Notes under the pieces: generated by a model
What the model was told of the DNA's origin: nothing
The model's input: only the letters and a program-made list of their open reading frames with translations
Database searches by the model: none
NCBI GenBank assembly: GCA_002238565.1
Contig: MPMP01000004.1
Location: 1 to 64,000 of the forward strand
Length of the DNA: 64,000 nt
Source: Albidovulum sp. bin36
GTDB lineage: Bacteria; Pseudomonadota; Alphaproteobacteria; Rhodobacterales; Rhodobacteraceae
Direction of reading: 5' to 3'
Translations under genes and position numbers: made by a program
Part shown: in pieces, positions 62,495-64,000 of the stretch
How the letters are laid out: each line of letters opens with the position of its first letter
Numbering within the stretch: the first letter of the stretch is position 1

Positions 62495-63334
62495 TCACTC
62501 GAAACTGCACGAGACCGAGCCGAATTTTCCGAAATCCGCCCGAATCCGACTTCCCGGCATCGCTTCGAGCGGCCGCGTAAAGCTTCCCGACAGCACGATG
62601 TCCCCCGGCCCGATTTCGCCGCCGAATTCGGCGAGGCGACGCGCCAGCCAGGCGACCGATTCCGCCGGATCGTTAAGAACCCCGGCGCCGAGGCCGGTTT
62701 CCTCCACGACCCCGTTGCGCTCCAGAATGGCTCCCATCCAGCGGAGGTCCACCGCGCCCGGCGCCACGCGCGCGTCGCCGAGCACCAGCCCGGCGTTGGC
62801 CGCGTTGTCCGCGACCGTATCGACTACGAGGCGCTTTTTTCCCGATTCCGGATCTTGGCGGACTATGCGGGTATCCAGGATTTCGAGAGCCGGAGCAACG
62901 CTGCTTGTCGCATCCAGAACCTGGTCCCTGTCGACCCCGGCGCCTGCCACGCCCCTGCCGAATACAAAGGCGATCTCGACCTCGACACGAGGCTCGATGA
63001 ACCGTCCTCGCGGAATTCGCGCCCCGTTTTCGAAAAGCATGCTGTCGAAAAGAACGCCGCTATCGGGGATTTCGATGTTCAGCGCCCTTTGCATGGCCTT
63101 CGAGGTCAGCCCGATCTTCCAGCCGATCCGCCGCTTCCCCGAATTTTCGATTCGCTCGACAAGCCTGTCCTGGATGCGGTAGGCGTCCGCCAGGCCCATT
63201 CCCGGGTGGCGCCGGGACAGCAGCCCGATCTGGCGGCGTTTCGATTCCGCCTCGAATAGATCCTCGGCCGCTCTTTCGATGTCCGGCGAACCGAGCCGAA
63301 TCTGCCTATCTCGTTCGCTTATCCGGGATCTCAC
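62495..63334 (-). CDS. hpaH: 2-oxo-hepta-4-ene-1,7-dioate hydratase-like (HpaH/MhpD family)
   Basis: A 279-residue hydratase of the fumarylacetoacetate-hydrolase fold. KIGLTSKAMQ near 73, EVEIAFVFG near 116 (metal Glu residues), GEIGPGDIVLSGSF near 240 and the C-terminal ADFGKFGSVS. In the homoprotocatechuate pathway it hydrates the ring-cleavage product. The start is GTG 63334. The neighbouring HpaD-like gene supports this role over MhpD/XylJ (2-hydroxypentadienoate). Confidence 0.83.
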   Translation of the reverse strand: MRSRISERDRQIRLGSPDIERAAEDLFEAESKRRQIGLLSRRHPGMGLADAYRIQDRLVERIENSGKRRIGWKIGLTSKAMQRALNIEIPDSGVLFDSMLFENGARIPRGRFIEPRVEVEIAFVFGRGVAGAGVDRDQVLDATSSVAPALEILDTRIVRQDPESGKKRLVVDTVADNAANAGLVLGDARVAPGAVDLRWMGAILERNGVVEETGLGAGVLNDPAESVAWLARRLAEFGGEIGPGDIVLSGSFTRPLEAMPGSRIRADFGKFGSVSCSFE

Positions 63335-63476
63335 GGGCAGTCCGCCTTGAACAATAGCGACTGCCCGACAGGCGGCGGGACTGCGTCATGGATCGGCTGC
63401 GAATTCAATTGCCGAATTCGTAAACGCGGCATCGCGTCCGGCCCGCTACCGGCTGCAATCGGCATCGACGGCTGCT

Positions 63477-64000
63477 TCACGGAGCAATAATCGGCGTTCC
63501 GGCAAATTCTGGATCCACCGGCTCGACGCCGGCGAACTCCATTCCTTCCTCGAACCACGTCCGCGGCGCGGGCGCGCCCCAAAGGGTCTGCCTGGTCGGA
63601 TCCTGCAGGTCCCATTTTATCGGCTCGTGCTCGGGGTCGACGGTCAGGTAGTCGGAGCAGTAGAACTCCGTCCTGTGCCCGTCGGCATCGCGAACGTAGA
63701 GGAAGAACGCGTTCGATATCCCGTGCCGGCCCGGACCGCGCTCGATTTTTTCCAAATGCCCCGAAGTCGACATTATGTCGAGAAGATCGATTATGCTGAG
63801 CGGCGACGGCACCCAGTAGGCGATATGGTGAACGCGCGGCCCCTTCCCGTTCGTGAACGCGATGTCGTGAACGCTTCCCTTGCGATGCATCCAGGCCGCC
63901 CAAATCCTCCCGGATTCCGGGTCCTCCGTGTACTCCGTAATCCGAAATCCGATTTCGGCATAGAATTCGACGGCCGAGTCGACATCGGGCATGAATAGAT
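63477..64000 (-). CDS. hpaD: Extradiol dioxygenase, HpaD type (C-terminal part, cut by window)
   Basis: The reading continues past the inner ATG 63992 to the edge (…LF before MPDVDSA), so the N-terminus is outside. Seen: MPDVDSAVEFYAEIGFR, VHDIAFTNGKGPRVHHIAYW (split) with a metal His, RGPGRHGISNAFFLYVRD, DGHRTEFYCSDYLTVDP with the Glu metal ligand, and the end PRTWFEEG. This matches homoprotocatechuate 2,3-dioxygenases of the vicinal-oxygen-chelate family, which cleave 3,4-dihydroxyphenylacetate. Located 142 bp upstream of hpaH on the same strand. Confidence 0.87.
   Translation of the reverse strand, partial: LFMPDVDSAVEFYAEIGFRITEYTEDPESGRIWAAWMHRKGSVHDIAFTNGKGPRVHHIAYWVPSPLSIIDLLDIMSTSGHLEKIERGPGRHGISNAFFLYVRDADGHRTEFYCSDYLTVDPEHEPIKWDLQDPTRQTLWGAPAPRTWFEEGMEFAGVEPVDPEFAGTPIIAP

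Noticed and set aside
1..64000. CRISPR array, rRNA, tRNA, origin of replication
   Set aside because: No spaced direct repeats, no rRNA signature and no tRNA-like T-loop text were seen in the gaps that I read. A covariance-model search would be decisive.

Overview
The window looks like a stretch of an alphaproteobacterial chromosome from an organic-carbon heterotroph. This is inferred from gene content only (a YejA-like binding protein, an EryA-like FGGY kinase, AcoABC-like genes, a DauA-like oxidase, many ABC sugar importers). There is no rRNA, no tRNA that I could see and no phylogenetic marker, so the assignment is tentative. The genes are dense and mostly catabolic, and they are interrupted by decayed insertion sequences and a 27-38 kb accessory patch with lower GC and dead genes.

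Layout. 1-8.8 kb: the end of a dimethylformamidase-like gene, a CUT1-type sugar importer operon with a short-chain dehydrogenase, a wrecked IS1595-type transposase, and a DeoR-family repressor that probably controls the importer operon. About 8.9 kb: one copy of a 105-bp repeat whose inverted partner lies at 56.7 kb beside a deleted IS630 transposase. 9-17 kb: an MFS carrier, an acyl-CoA ligase / thiolase-like / DUF35 operon that runs into a nucleoside hydrolase, and a convergent SDR plus fucose-isomerase-like pair. 17-19 kb: almost empty, with one small membrane-protein gene killed by two amber codons. 19-27 kb: DhaK-DhaL, an epimerase-like isomerase and a YnjB/Pot-type importer in one tightly coupled operon, then a gluconolactonase-like gene.

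27-41 kb: an orphan DNA methyltransferase followed by the remains of its restriction enzyme, an AlbA_2/GHKL/TPR protein, an IS66 scrap, a YejA-like binding protein, an EamA carrier, an AAA ATPase, a DM13 protein, cytosine deaminase and an orphan Vsr nuclease. 41-49 kb: acoABC-like 2-oxoacid dehydrogenase genes behind a promoter containing a perfect palindrome, then a FadJ-like fusion enzyme, an APH-like kinase and an ACAD10/11-type dehydrogenase. 49-56.5 kb: a second EamA carrier, an Rbs/Frc-type importer, a DauA-like oxidase and a class IV aminotransferase. 57.7-64 kb: a glycine-zipper lipoprotein, an EryA-like kinase coupled to a 2-hydroxyacid dehydrogenase, an inositol-monophosphatase family enzyme, and the edge of a homoprotocatechuate (hpa) cluster.

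How the parts may work together. Four ABC importers bring in sugars, polyols or polyamine-like solutes. DhaKL, the epimerase-like protein and the EryA-like kinase point to four-carbon ketose and polyol use. The aco, fad and ACAD genes point to degradation of acyl-CoA and 4-hydroxyacids. All three importer operons that have a gap between binding-protein and permease genes carry a strong hairpin there. Only one classical transcription factor (DeoR) is visible in 64 kb.
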